A stretch of DNA of 6,633 bases, taken from the NCBI GenBank assembly GCA_017543725.1, contig JAFYFO010000248.1:1-6633 (forward strand). Reading direction: 5' to 3'. The position numbers and the translations under genes were made by a program. Of this stretch, positions 6,158 through 6,633 are shown in pieces (the stretch's first letter is position 1; every line of letters starts with the position of its first letter). The notes under the pieces were generated by a model. The model did not search any database, was not told the origin of the DNA, and was given only the letters and a program-made list of their open reading frames with translations. This DNA is from Eubacterium sp. (GTDB lineage Bacteria; Bacillota; Clostridia; Oscillospirales; Acutalibacteraceae).

Positions 6158-6633
6158 ATTGATTTTCCGAATTCATAAGCGGCTTTGAGAACTTCGGGTT
6201 TTGTTGCCGCTTCGCCCATATCGTTGAGCCCTCCGCCGTTGAAAACGCCTGCAAATCCTGCTTTTTCAAAACAATCAATCCAGCCGTTTATTCCGCCGAC
6301 AGCCTTTTCAATAACCTCATCGCCCGATTCATAGGACGCAGTCATAAGATAAACATCTCTGAATGAATATTCCTGCGGAAAAAGCGGATTCAATCTGTCA
6401 AGCAGCGTCTTGAGTTGTCCGCAAAGTTCATAGTAATAAATCGGCGTTGCAAAAACCAGGGAATCAGCGTTTTTAACCTTTTCCATAATCTCTGCAACAT
6501 CGTCTGAAATAACGCATTTCATTGTTTTCTGGCATGCAAGGCAGCCTTTGCAAAAACGGATATCCTTATCTTTGAGCGAAACAAATTCAACCTCGTTTCC
6601 TGCCGCAAGAGCGCCTTTTTCCGCCTCTCTTGC
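6154..6633 (-). CDS. Flavodoxin-fold NAD(P)H-dependent oxidoreductase with 4-Cys motif, N-terminus outside window
   Basis: Cytosolic FMN-binding reductase of the NADPH-dependent FMN reductase / iron-sulfur flavoprotein type. The frame is open to the window edge, giving 159 residues. The missing N-terminus should be about 20-25 residues including the FMN phosphate loop (a GSPR-like motif). Visible parts, numbered from the window edge, are EVEFVSLKDKDI (14-25), the cysteine cluster FCKGCLACQKTMKC (26-39; spacing C-x2-C-x2-C-x5-C), an acidic pair (Asp43-Asp44), and FATPIYYYELCGQLKTLLDR (about 58-77), the flavin-side loop of the family. An ATG at 6522 lies inside the cysteine motif and is not the real start, since the upstream 37 codons match the family. 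The Cys pattern resembles the compact cluster motif of iron-sulfur flavoproteins, so a [4Fe-4S] cluster is possible. It is the first gene visible of the operon and overlaps the lipoprotein gene by 4 bases. Confidence 0.9.
   Translation of the reverse strand, partial: AREAEKGALAAGNEVEFVSLKDKDIRFCKGCLACQKTMKCVISDDVAEIMEKVKNADSLVFATPIYYYELCGQLKTLLDRLNPLFPQEYSFRDVYLMTASYESGDEVIEKAVGGINGWIDCFEKAGFAGVFNGGGLNDMGEAATKPEVLKAAYEFGKSI

Overview
The window looks like ordinary chromosome from a low-to-mid-GC, anaerobic gut-type Clostridia (Bacillota), probably Oscillospiraceae/Ruminococcaceae-like. This is inferred from the clostridial-type FeoB with a small Cys-rich partner, the AGGAGG-type ribosome binding sites, the fermentative dehydrogenases and the codon style. 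I saw no tRNA, rRNA, CRISPR array, insertion sequence or phage gene. The taxonomic call is by eye only.

Layout. (1) Bases 1-2029, plus strand: the 3' part of feoB (ferrous iron transporter; its G1-G3 motifs lie before the window) and, 42 nt later, a 51-aa FeoB-associated Cys-rich membrane protein. (2) Bases 2036-2071: a perfect 13-bp hairpin with T-rich flanks, which ends the feo transcript and also lies just beyond the stop of the convergent ldh gene. (3) Bases 2085-3041, minus strand: L-lactate dehydrogenase. (4) Bases 3042-3346: a compact control region. Reading on the minus strand, it holds a terminator for the upstream operon, an extended -10 promoter directly behind it, and a 58-codon open frame that looks like real protein but has no ATG/GTG/TTG start. 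(5) Bases 3401-6633, minus strand: a four-gene operon entering from beyond the right edge. In transcription order it encodes a 4-Cys flavodoxin-fold oxidoreductase (N-terminus missing), a lipoprotein with a cyclophilin-like domain (ATGA overlap), a YqhD/BDH-type iron-containing alcohol dehydrogenase, and a YcjY/DLH-like alpha/beta hydrolase with a cysteine nucleophile.

How they fit together. FeoB and its small partner import Fe(II). The minus-strand operon combines an electron-transfer flavoprotein, an aldehyde/alcohol oxidoreductase and a hydrolase, which suggests reductive handling of aldehydes, electrophiles or small carbonyls; the real substrate is unknown. Ldh recycles NADH by reducing pyruvate and appears to have its own promoter.

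No clearly new multi-gene system was found. The observations most worth following are the start-less 58-codon frame in the ldh leader, the terminator/promoter junction in front of it, and the flavodoxin-cyclophilin-ADH-hydrolase operon as an uncharacterised functional unit.
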